From Pelagibacterales bacterium SAG-MED49 (lineage in GTDB: Bacteria > Pseudomonadota > Alphaproteobacteria > Pelagibacterales > Pelagibacteraceae), in the NCBI GenBank assembly GCA_014653365.1, contig JACWEQ010000003.1, positions 58,501 through 122,500 of the forward strand: a DNA stretch of 64,000 nt. The letters run 5' to 3'. The notes below the pieces were generated by a model that was given only the letters and a program-made list of their open reading frames with translations, ran no database searches and was not told the DNA's origin. A program made the position numbers and the translations under genes. Positions 16,921 to 24,213 of this stretch are shown here, piece by piece. The stretch's first letter is position 1; each line of letters starts with the position of its first letter.

Positions 16921-18315
16921 ATGAATAAAGAAAATAAATTAGTTCCTGGATTACCTTCAGGATTCGAAGATCGTTGGGATAAAAAACTTCTTCTCAAAAA
17001 AAAGCTATTAAATGCTATTGAGAATAATTTTATCAAATTTGGAGCAGAGGCTCTTGAAACTCCCTCGTTCGAAATTAGTGAAAATATAGGATCTTTTCTT
17101 GCAGAAGATGAGGCTAATCCTATGTCTGATGTATTCTCATTTCAAGATGGAGATAAAAGTATTACACTTCGATACGATCTTTCAAGCCCACTAGCAAGAT
17201 TTGTTGCTCAAAATAATCAAGAACTTCCATCTATTTTTAAGCGTTATGCTATTCAAAATGTTTTCAGAAATGAAAAAGCTGGGAATGGAAGATACAGAGA
17301 GTTTATGCAAGCAGATTTCGATATTATTGGAAATGTTGATCCTGCTCAGGCTAATGCTGAACTTTGTAATTTAATATCAAGTACATTGTCAGATTGTGGA
17401 TTAAACAAAGACCAATTTACAATTAATGTTAGTAATAGAAAAATAGTCCAAGGTTTAATTGATGAATTAAAAATTTCTGAAGAAAAACAAATAAAAGTTA
17501 TAAGAGCAATAGATAAACTTGATAAACCTGGATTTGGTTTAAAAGGTGTTGAGGATTTACTTAAAAAAGAAAGAAAAGATCAAAGTGGTGCAATTACTAA
17601 AGGAGCCGATCTATCAAACGAACAAGCTCAACAAATTTTAAATTTCTTAAAAATAAAAGATTTAAATGAATTAAAACAAACTCTAAAAAATCCACTTTCT
17701 CAAGAAGGAATAAGTGAGTTAGAAAATGTATTTGAAGTACTTGGATATGGATCTAATTTAAATCAAGTTAAGACAAATTTTACAATTGTAAGAGGATTAG
17801 CTTACTACTCAGATTTTATTGTAGAGACTAACTTAAATTTTAAAGTCACGAACAATAAAAGAAAAGATGTAGATATTGGAAGCATATGTTCAGGTGGAGC
17901 TTATGCAAAATTAATATCAAGATTTAGAGGAGTTGACATTCCTGGAACTGGAATAAGTTTTGGTGTTGATAGATTATTGTTCGCTCTGATGCAGTTAGAT
18001 CAAATTAAAGTAGAAGATAAAAAGCCAGTTTTAGTCTGTGTGATGGATCAAAAATATTTAAAAAATTATTATGAGATGGTCGATTTATTAAGAGACAATA
18101 ATATTAATGCTGAAGTGTTTCTAAACACTAAAAAAAACCTTGGTAAACAACTTGATTTAGCAAATAAACGTCAGTTATCAGTTGCGATAATTTGTGGGGA
18201 AAACGAATTTAACGATAACACTATTACTATTAAAAATCTTAAAGGTGTTAAGGGTGAAAATAATCAAACAATTCCAAAAGCAGATTTAATTAATGAAGTC
18301 AAAAAACTTATCTGA
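16921..18315 (+). CDS. hisS: Histidyl-tRNA synthetase (divergent alphaproteobacterial type)
   Basis: This class II synthetase charges tRNA-His. Motif 2 is in the RYAIQNVFRNEKAGNGRYREF region, histidine-binding signatures are RGLAYYSDF and GSICSGGAYAKLI, and a C-terminal anticodon-binding domain follows from about residue 370. I chose the ATG at 16921 because an in-frame ATG at 16888 lies inside tRNA-His; the product is then 464 aa. Long and divergent sequence, with an insertion around DKPGFGLKGVEDLLKKE, fits the alphaproteobacterial HisRS class adapted to tRNA-His without G-1. The adjacent tRNA is its cognate substrate. Confidence 0.95.
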   Translation: MNKENKLVPGLPSGFEDRWDKKLLLKKKLLNAIENNFIKFGAEALETPSFEISENIGSFLAEDEANPMSDVFSFQDGDKSITLRYDLSSPLARFVAQNNQELPSIFKRYAIQNVFRNEKAGNGRYREFMQADFDIIGNVDPAQANAELCNLISSTLSDCGLNKDQFTINVSNRKIVQGLIDELKISEEKQIKVIRAIDKLDKPGFGLKGVEDLLKKERKDQSGAITKGADLSNEQAQQILNFLKIKDLNELKQTLKNPLSQEGISELENVFEVLGYGSNLNQVKTNFTIVRGLAYYSDFIVETNLNFKVTNNKRKDVDIGSICSGGAYAKLISRFRGVDIPGTGISFGVDRLLFALMQLDQIKVEDKKPVLVCVMDQKYLKNYYEMVDLLRDNNINAEVFLNTKKNLGKQLDLANKRQLSVAIICGENEFNDNTITIKNLKGVKGENNQTIPKADLINEVKKLI

Positions 18316-19345
18316 AAATATCCTTAGGACAGTAAGGTCTAAAGGATTTAAGTATATTGATTTACCCTCAGTAATCGAGGCTAATCACATTGTTCAAAGA
18401 TCAGGTGAAAACTTTAAGAAATTTATATTTTCTTTTATCGATCAAAATGGAAGTGAGCTTTGCCTAAGACCAGACTTAACCATTGCATCATGTCTTAGGT
18501 ATTTAGAGAATAACTTAAAGGGAAAAGAAAAAATATTTTATAGTGGTCAGGCTTACAGAAAATCACAAAATAAAAAAGACTCTATAATTAGAGACCAAGT
18601 TGGATTTGAGATTATTGGATCTAAAGATGAAAAGAATGATGATAAAGAAATCATCAATACTTCTTTAAAATCGCTTCAAAATATTAAATATACGACAGGA
18701 ACATTAACAATAGGGAATGTTGAAATCTTTAATTTGTTAATTTCAAAACTAGATATTCCAAAACGTTGGAAACTTAGATTATCAAGACATTTTTGGAGAG
18801 AGAAATATTTTAATGATTTATTAAAAAGATTAGAGACTAATTCAGATGTAGATCCAACCATCGTTGAGATTGATAAGAAACGATATTTTAAAATGTTAAA
18901 AGAAGATCTATCCAAAGTTATCGCAGGAAGATCAATTAATGAAATTTTAAAAAGATTTGATAATAAAATTAGAGATCCAAGAGGAGCAAAAAAAGGTGAA
19001 AATGTATCAAAGATTATTAAAGAGTTTTTAAAAATCAAATGCCCAATTAATAAAGCAGCAAATGAACTTAATAAGTTTTTTAAAAAGAATAAGATTAATT
19101 TAGTAGTTGATCAGAAATATTTTCCAATCTCTGAAAATAAAATTTCAAAATTAAATGTTATGTTCTCAGCTTCATTTGGAAGACAATTAGAATACTACAC
19201 AGGTATGGTATTTAAAATTGATATCAAGTCTAAATCAAAAAATAGAAACATAATTAATGGTGGAAGATATGATAAATTAATTTCAGATCTTGGTGCTAAA
19301 AATCAAGTAGCAGCAGTTGGAGCTGCTTTAAATTTAAATTACTAA
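18293..19345 (+). CDS. hisZ: ATP phosphoribosyltransferase regulatory subunit
   Basis: HisZ is a HisRS catalytic-domain paralogue that activates and gives histidine feedback to the short form of HisG. The synthetase-like core appears (KYIDLPSV, LRPDLTIASC, AYRKSQ) but the aminoacylation histidine motifs are not kept, as expected. It has 350 aa. It overlaps the end of hisS by 23 bases and shares one base with the hisG start. Its presence agrees with the short 230-aa HisG next to it. Confidence 0.93.
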   Translation: MKSKNLSENILRTVRSKGFKYIDLPSVIEANHIVQRSGENFKKFIFSFIDQNGSELCLRPDLTIASCLRYLENNLKGKEKIFYSGQAYRKSQNKKDSIIRDQVGFEIIGSKDEKNDDKEIINTSLKSLQNIKYTTGTLTIGNVEIFNLLISKLDIPKRWKLRLSRHFWREKYFNDLLKRLETNSDVDPTIVEIDKKRYFKMLKEDLSKVIAGRSINEILKRFDNKIRDPRGAKKGENVSKIIKEFLKIKCPINKAANELNKFFKKNKINLVVDQKYFPISENKISKLNVMFSASFGRQLEYYTGMVFKIDIKSKSKNRNIINGGRYDKLISDLGAKNQVAAVGAALNLNY

Positions 19346-20037
19346 TGAATAAAAATATAATTAATATTGGTATTCCAAGCAAAGGTAGGCTTAGAAAAGA
19401 TATTCTAAAGATATTCAAAAAAAATAAATTAAGTCTAGTTTCTGAAAGAGGAGAAAGAGATTTATTAGGATCAATAAAACAATTAAAAAATATTAAAGTT
19501 TTGTATCTTCATGCTAGAGAAATTGTGGAAAGACTTGGAGATGGCTCATTAGACCTTGGTTTTTCTGGATATGATTTATTAAAAGAGAGTGAAGTAAATA
19601 TTCAAAATAAAATCAATGTATCTAAAAGATATGATTTTGGAAAAGCAACTTTAGTTGTTGCAATTCCTGACTCTTGGATCGATGTTCAAACAGTTGCAGA
19701 TTTAGAGGAAATTGCATTTGAGTTTAAAGATAAAAAGAAGAAAAGATTAAGAGTTGCAACAAAATATCCAAATCTAACTAGAGAGTTTTTATTTTCAAAA
19801 GGGGTTACTCAATTTAAGTTAGTTGGAAGTTTAGGGGCAACAGAAGCTTACCCTTTTACAGGATCAAGTGAAATTATCACCGATATAACATCAACTGGTG
19901 AGACTTTAAAAGCTAACAATCTTCGTATTTTAAAAGATGGAGAAATATTAAAATCAGAGGCTTGTATGATGATATCAAAATCATCTGTAAAAAAATCAGA
20001 AGTTAAGAAACTAGTCAAACTACTTTCTAAAAATTAG
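19345..20037 (+). CDS. hisG: ATP phosphoribosyltransferase, short form
   Basis: It catalyses the first step of histidine synthesis, ATP plus PRPP. With 230 aa it lacks the C-terminal regulatory domain of long HisG and needs HisZ, encoded just upstream. Seen are GIPSKGRLRKD at the N terminus, LGFSGYDLL, and the PRPP loop region AYPFTGSSEIITDITSTG. It is the last plus-strand gene before the accessory stretch. Confidence 0.96.
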   Translation: MNKNIINIGIPSKGRLRKDILKIFKKNKLSLVSERGERDLLGSIKQLKNIKVLYLHAREIVERLGDGSLDLGFSGYDLLKESEVNIQNKINVSKRYDFGKATLVVAIPDSWIDVQTVADLEEIAFEFKDKKKKRLRVATKYPNLTREFLFSKGVTQFKLVGSLGATEAYPFTGSSEIITDITSTGETLKANNLRILKDGEILKSEACMMISKSSVKKSEVKKLVKLLSKN

Positions 20038-20151
20038 GTCTTTCCAGTAAATTAAAATAATCTTAATAATATCAAGGTTTCTAGCAATTGCATACACTGC
20101 GATTACTGCCCCTATAATAAATATAATTTTTAGTATTAAGAAAAATTCCAT
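20020..20151 (-). CDS. Possible 43-aa single-span membrane peptide
   Basis: On the minus strand an ATG at 20151 opens 43 codons ending in TAG at 20020, overlapping the hisG end by 18 bases. The product begins MEFFLILKIIFIIGAVIAV, a clear hydrophobic span, and ends in a basic segment with YWKDLIFRK. A TATAAT lies about 15 bases before the ATG, but no Shine-Dalgarno is seen. It may be a genuine small membrane protein or chance in AT-rich DNA, where hydrophobic codons are favoured. Confidence 0.4.
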   Translation of the reverse strand: MEFFLILKIIFIIGAVIAVYAIARNLDIIKIILIYWKDLIFRK

Positions 20152-20194
20152 AAGTTAAATTTATCTCATTATAAGTAGAGATAAAACTAAAAAT

Positions 20195-20280
20195 GGAATA
20201 ACAAAATAAATATACAAGCAATCATTGATAAATTTTGTAGGAAGTTGACTTTTATTTGGGGCGTTAGAGGTACACACTTC
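20195..20280 (+). pseudogene. Decayed copy of the micro-ORF at 22277
   Basis: The stretch 20238-20277 aligns without gaps to 22316-22355, with about 28 of 40 bases equal, including TTATTTGGG and AGAGGT. In the matching frame it would read stop-EVDFYLGR-stop-RYT against QEAGDYLGGQRFT of the right-hand frame, so it has in-frame stops. Weaker similarity extends upstream toward 20195. Both copies lie outside the direct repeats, in the same orientation. Homology is an inference from a short alignment. Confidence 0.4.
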
Positions 20281-20300
20281 TTCACACTACCTCACACTAG
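20271..20300. repeat. Three 10-bp tandem units (consensus near ttcacacta)
   Basis: The bases tacacacttc, ttcacactac and ctcacactag follow one another with a 10-base period, about one helical turn. Such phased units can be protein-binding sites. They lie between the decayed micro-ORF copy and the left direct repeat. The rest of 20301-20356 shows nothing else I can name. Confidence 0.45.
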
Positions 20301-20356
20301 TTACAGGGATAATTAAAAATAAATCACCTAAAGACTCATCATTTCAAATAACAAAT

Positions 20357-20379
20357 TAGTCCCCAAACTAGAACATTTT
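20357..20379. repeat. Left 23-bp direct repeat of the AIPR cassette
   Basis: This 23-base sequence beginning tagtccccaaactag is repeated exactly at 22230-22252 in the same orientation. It lies 31 bases beyond the AIPR stop codon. Its core is a partial inverted repeat, tagt and acta around ccccaa. It may be a recombination junction or a target-site duplication that marks insertion of the cassette; it is too long for a typical transposase duplication. Confidence 0.85.
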
Positions 20380-20410
20380 AAGATAAAACAAATCAATGAA
20401 TTTATAAAAT

Positions 20411-22168
20411 TTATATATCTATTTTTGGTAATCTCGACATAATTACTTTGTCTAATTTTTCGAGAACTTTTGAACTAATTGTAAGATCTCTGATAGGAGC
20501 ATTCTTATATTGATCTTTTTCAACTTCTAAATGATAAAGATTTATTATTTTATCTACAATTTTTTCAAATAGTGGCTTAGTTAATTTTTCAAGATATTCT
20601 TCATTATCAACTAGTTTTTTTACATTTATTTTACTTCCATTTTTTTCTAGCTCTTTCATTACTCTTCTATAAAAATGCAAAAAATGATATCTAAACCTTT
20701 TTAAAAATCTATTATCTTCATTAGACTCTGCTTCTTTTGAACATTTGTCTAAAATATCCTCATAAAATACAACTGGCAGTAAAAAAGAGGATATAAATTG
20801 ATTATCTGAGATTATATCCTCTATAGAATTATTAATACCAAAACTTTTTTTGTAGAGACCATTTTCTCCAACTTTCCATAAGTCTTTTGATTTTGAAATC
20901 GGTGTACAAGGTTCTTCCAAGAAGGAATATCTTATTTTAGCCAAATCCTCTAATTTTAGATTATATGTACCTTTTCTTAAAAGTTTATCTCCTCTTTTTC
21001 TAATATAATTTATTTGACCAAGAATTTTAAAATCAACTGTCTTAAATTTATTTAATAAATCTAGTTGAATTTTGTCGTTTGACCTAAAATCAGATAATGT
21101 AATTTTATTTTGTGTATTGTTGTATCTTATTATTTTTTCATTAATACCTTTTTCAGTACCCACTGCTTGGGTTTCTGTAATTCTCAATAAAATTTCAAGT
21201 TTTGGATTGTCATCAATTGCCCTTAAAGCCCCAACAGTTTGAGCGCCATTAATAATTTGAAATTTTTTTGCTTTAATTCGGTTTCCTTTTATTTCTAAAT
21301 CCGTACAAACAGCAGATATTCCATTATTATAATAAAAAAAATTCTCCGGTTCGTCCTCTGCAGTTTTAACAATATCTTTGTTAATTCCTTTTTCTCCCAA
21401 GTAAGTTCTAATATTATAGGCAAATAAACTATCCTTATACTGTCTCAATAAGTCTTCAACAGCATTAGCTTTAAGTGCTGTAACAACAGTAAGTTTTGGA
21501 TCTCTCTTAATAAACATTTGATCTTTTGGAATTGAAAATTCAACTTCATCAGGAATTTTTGCTTCTACACTTTGAGCTTGTGATACTAAATCTTTAAATT
21601 CTGAAAAATCATATAATATACAATCAATTGGTAAATCTTGTTTTTCATATCTTTTATTAGCTTTATCAACTGCAGTTTTTACTCTTTCAGAAGCTGTGCC
21701 TGTAGAAATAAAAATATATTTAAATTGATAGGACTCTTCTTCTATAAGTTTTTTGTAATCTCTTAAATATTCAACTGCTATTTTGTTTCCAAACTTTTTT
21801 ACCCATTTTCTATCGATTAAATTTTCATGATTGCCAAAGAAATTAGTTACCTTTGCCTCATCTACATTTGCACTTTTGCTTTTTTTTGATGTGCCAGTAA
21901 ATTCGCTTTGAATTAGATAAATAACTTTATCATCATTATCTTCTAGGTATATATCTATATTTAAGTCTTTGCTTTCTCCTAGTAATGAATCATGCGGATC
22001 TGTTTCGATATACCTATTATTTTCCTTGTATAGCCTTGCTATCCATATATTAAATGCTCTACTTCTCTCTTTTTGATTATCAATATTTAATCTATTCTCA
22101 TTACAAATTTTTTGAACCTGTTCCCTTAAATATTCTTGAAACTCTTTAACTGAAAATCCTTGTGACAT
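20411..22168 (-). CDS. AIPR-family (abortive infection phage resistance) protein
   Basis: The 585-aa protein carries the AIPR signature: LFAYNIRTYLGEKGIN, then FFYYNNGISAVC, then KFQIINGAQTVGAL, roughly residues 250-320. The N terminus resembles the nuclease-like half of such proteins, with a DIYLEDNDDKVIYLIQSEF segment, although the expected Lys after QS is Glu. AIPR proteins are associated with phage defence and found near restriction or abortive-infection genes. I chose ATG 22168; an in-frame TTG at 22183 adds five residues. It is alone, with no partner gene, and bounded by exact direct repeats, which suggests acquisition. Its A+T content is not obviously different from its neighbours. Confidence 0.85.
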   Translation of the reverse strand: MSQGFSVKEFQEYLREQVQKICNENRLNIDNQKERSRAFNIWIARLYKENNRYIETDPHDSLLGESKDLNIDIYLEDNDDKVIYLIQSEFTGTSKKSKSANVDEAKVTNFFGNHENLIDRKWVKKFGNKIAVEYLRDYKKLIEEESYQFKYIFISTGTASERVKTAVDKANKRYEKQDLPIDCILYDFSEFKDLVSQAQSVEAKIPDEVEFSIPKDQMFIKRDPKLTVVTALKANAVEDLLRQYKDSLFAYNIRTYLGEKGINKDIVKTAEDEPENFFYYNNGISAVCTDLEIKGNRIKAKKFQIINGAQTVGALRAIDDNPKLEILLRITETQAVGTEKGINEKIIRYNNTQNKITLSDFRSNDKIQLDLLNKFKTVDFKILGQINYIRKRGDKLLRKGTYNLKLEDLAKIRYSFLEEPCTPISKSKDLWKVGENGLYKKSFGINNSIEDIISDNQFISSFLLPVVFYEDILDKCSKEAESNEDNRFLKRFRYHFLHFYRRVMKELEKNGSKINVKKLVDNEEYLEKLTKPLFEKIVDKIINLYHLEVEKDQYKNAPIRDLTISSKVLEKLDKVIMSRLPKIDI

Positions 22169-22209
22169 ATTAAATTTAATCAAAGATTATGTCCTCTTTC
22201 AAGTCGTAA

Positions 22210-22223
22210 ACCTAAAATTAGGT
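22210..22223. promoter_or_regulatory. Perfect palindrome upstream of the AIPR gene
   Basis: The 14 bases acctaaaattaggt form an exact inverted repeat of 6-bp arms, 42 bases upstream of the AIPR start, where a promoter would lie. It could be an operator for autoregulation or a small hairpin in the leader. No nearby regulator gene is seen. Confidence 0.45.
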
Positions 22224-22229
22224 GTATAC

Positions 22230-22252
22230 TAGTCCCCAAACTAGAACATTTT
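22230..22252. repeat. Right 23-bp direct repeat of the AIPR cassette
   Basis: This is an exact copy of the 23 bases at 20357-20379. Here the inverted core is one base pair longer, ctagt-ccccaa-actag, a perfect 5-bp stem with a 6-base loop, which suggests that this copy is the intact site. It lies between the AIPR promoter region and the micro-ORF at 22277. Confidence 0.85.
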
Positions 22253-22276
22253 GATATAAATCAAGGTTTTAAAGGT

Positions 22277-22360
22277 ATGAACAAAGAAAACGCAAGTAAA
22301 CTGTGTAAAATGATACAGGAAGCCGGCGATTATTTGGGTGGCCAGAGGTTCACAGTGTAA
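22277..22360 (+). CDS. Micro-ORF of 27 aa beside the right repeat (uncertain)
   Basis: An ATG at 22277 opens 27 codons encoding MNKENASKLCKMIQEAGDY and then LGGQRFTV, ending in TAA. The codons (GCC, GGC, CAG, AGG) are richer in G+C than the neighbourhood. Compared with 20238-20277 the same frame is broken by stops there, so this may be the surviving part of a larger former gene or a short peptide linked to the mobile cassette. No function can be given. Confidence 0.35.
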   Translation: MNKENASKLCKMIQEAGDYLGGQRFTV

Positions 22361-22391
22361 TTGTGAATAAATATTAGTTATAACTATCAAT

Positions 22392-23489
22392 ATGGAAATT
22401 GTTTTACTAATAATTTTAATTTTGCTAACTGGAATAGCTTCAGCAATTCTTTATCTAAATCTAAAATCTAAACCTAAAGATGATAATGAAAATAAGGAAG
22501 CTGAGGAGATTGCGAACTTAAAGAATGAAATACAAAATTTAAAAGACACTCTTAATAATACTATTAATACGTCCCTTGGTTCAATGTCGACTTCATTTAA
22601 TAATTTATCTACTGGGGTCACTAAAGACATGACTGAAGCATTAACTAAAGTAGATGAAAAAGTTGGAAATTTTAACCAACAAGTTCAAATATTAAATAGA
22701 AGCCAAGAGGGAATAACTAAAATTTTAGCTGGGGTTAAAAAGTATGGAACACTTGCCGAGTTTAGTTTGGATGCATTAATTAAAGACTTATTACCTGCTT
22801 CTCAATTCATGACTAACGTTAAGATGAAGGAAGATACTAGTGAAAATGTTGAATTTGCAATTAAGCTTCAAGGTGATGTTCTAGTTCCCGTAGATAGTCA
22901 TTTTCCAGTTGAAAAATTTAAAGCAATTACCGATGGTCATGACGCGCAAGATAAAAGGGCTGTTGCAGATGCTAGAACAAAATTAGCTACAGCTTTCAAA
23001 GCAAAAGCTAAAAGTGTTAATGAAAAATATATCGTTCCACCAAAAACTACAGATTTTGCAATTGTTTATGCGCCAACTGAAAGTTTATATAAGGAGTTAA
23101 CTGAATACCAAGATCCAAGCACTAAAGAATTGTTAACACAAGAACTAATGAAAAAACACAAAGTTGTAATTTGTGGGCCAAACACTCTTTCAGCTTACTT
23201 GCAATCTCTTCACATGGGGTTTCAATCTTTAAAAGTTCAAAAAGGTGCTACAGAAATTTATAATCATTTAAAAACAATAACCTCAAGATTTGGAAAACAT
23301 TTTGAAAACATAGTTTCTTTGAGAAAGAAGCTAGAAGAAGCAATGAGTGTAGTTGATAAGTTTGGAACCGACGCAAGATCAATTACTAGAACTCTTGAAA
23401 GTATTAAAGATCCTGAACAACTTGAAAAAGCTGTCCAAACAGAAAATGTTGAAAAATTTGTTGAGCGTTCAAAACAAGTAAAAAATTAA
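22392..23489 (+). CDS. rmuC: DNA recombination protein RmuC
   Basis: RmuC family proteins limit DNA inversion and rearrangement; the family core is predicted to be nuclease-related. The 365-aa product has an N-terminal membrane span (about residues 3-20), a coiled-coil stretch to about 110, then the conserved core with LPASQFMTNVKMKE, FAIKLQGDVLVPVDSHFPVEKF and VVICGPNTLSAYLQSL. It starts 32 bases after the micro-ORF and lies ahead of two nuclease genes on the same strand, a plausible DNA end-processing set. Confidence 0.93.
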   Translation: MEIVLLIILILLTGIASAILYLNLKSKPKDDNENKEAEEIANLKNEIQNLKDTLNNTINTSLGSMSTSFNNLSTGVTKDMTEALTKVDEKVGNFNQQVQILNRSQEGITKILAGVKKYGTLAEFSLDALIKDLLPASQFMTNVKMKEDTSENVEFAIKLQGDVLVPVDSHFPVEKFKAITDGHDAQDKRAVADARTKLATAFKAKAKSVNEKYIVPPKTTDFAIVYAPTESLYKELTEYQDPSTKELLTQELMKKHKVVICGPNTLSAYLQSLHMGFQSLKVQKGATEIYNHLKTITSRFGKHFENIVSLRKKLEEAMSVVDKFGTDARSITRTLESIKDPEQLEKAVQTENVEKFVERSKQVKN

Positions 23490-23526
23490 TTTCTTTTTTT
23501 CTTCAATAACGAATATAAGAAATCTC

Positions 23527-24213
23527 ATGCAGTGGAATAATAAATTTATCTATCCAAAATCGACAAGATCAATTGTAGATGGATCAAGGCATTATTCTGT
23601 AAATGAAGAACGATTGCCATCGGTTACAACAATATTAAAAGCAACTGAATCTGAGGAAAAAAAAGCTTCTCTTCAAGCCTGGAAACAAAGAGTTGGTCAA
23701 AAACAGGCAGAAATTATTACTCGTGAAGCAAGCAGTAGAGGTAGCTCAATGCATGAATACTTAGAAAAATTTTTACTTGGAAAATTAAACTTAGATTTAT
23801 TGGGAGACAATACTAGAGAGCGAATGATGGCAGACCAGATTATTGAAAATGGACTAAGAAATAAGTTAAATGAAATCTGGGGATGCGAAGTAACATTGTA
23901 TTATCCTGGAAAATACGCGGGAGCTGCAGACTGTGTGGGTATCTATGAAGATAAAGAGACGATTATTGATTTTAAACAAAGTAATAAGCCTAAGAAAGAT
24001 GAATGGATTGATGATTACTATTTGCAGTGTGCAGCTTACGCTTTAGCGCACAACACTGTGCATGGCTCAAATATCACTCAAGCTGTTATTTTGTTGTGTA
24101 CAAAAGACAATATGTTTCAGAGATTTTTAATAGATGGTGATAGATTGAAAGAATATCAAAATAAATTTTTAGAAAAAGTTGAACAATTTTACGCACAAAG
24201 GAGAGCAAATTGA
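23527..24213 (+). CDS. PD-(D/E)XK exonuclease, MGME1/RecB-like
   Basis: This 228-aa protein has the RecB-type nuclease signature in order: His76 in RGSSMHE, Glu121, Asp135 in GAADCVG, Asp148-x-Lys150 in IIDFKQS, and the QxxxY element YYLQCAAYA after residue 164. The arrangement matches the mitochondrial single-strand exonuclease MGME1 and similar phage proteins. It likely degrades DNA ends. The stop overlaps the TTG start of the ExoI gene by four bases, so the two are coupled. The MGME1 resemblance rests on my motif reading, not on a search. Confidence 0.8.
   Translation: MQWNNKFIYPKSTRSIVDGSRHYSVNEERLPSVTTILKATESEEKKASLQAWKQRVGQKQAEIITREASSRGSSMHEYLEKFLLGKLNLDLLGDNTRERMMADQIIENGLRNKLNEIWGCEVTLYYPGKYAGAADCVGIYEDKETIIDFKQSNKPKKDEWIDDYYLQCAAYALAHNTVHGSNITQAVILLCTKDNMFQRFLIDGDRLKEYQNKFLEKVEQFYAQRRAN

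Noticed and set aside
20411-22183. A restriction-modification or toxin-antitoxin partner for the AIPR gene
   Set aside because: No adjacent methyltransferase, antitoxin or other partner frame is seen in the cassette.
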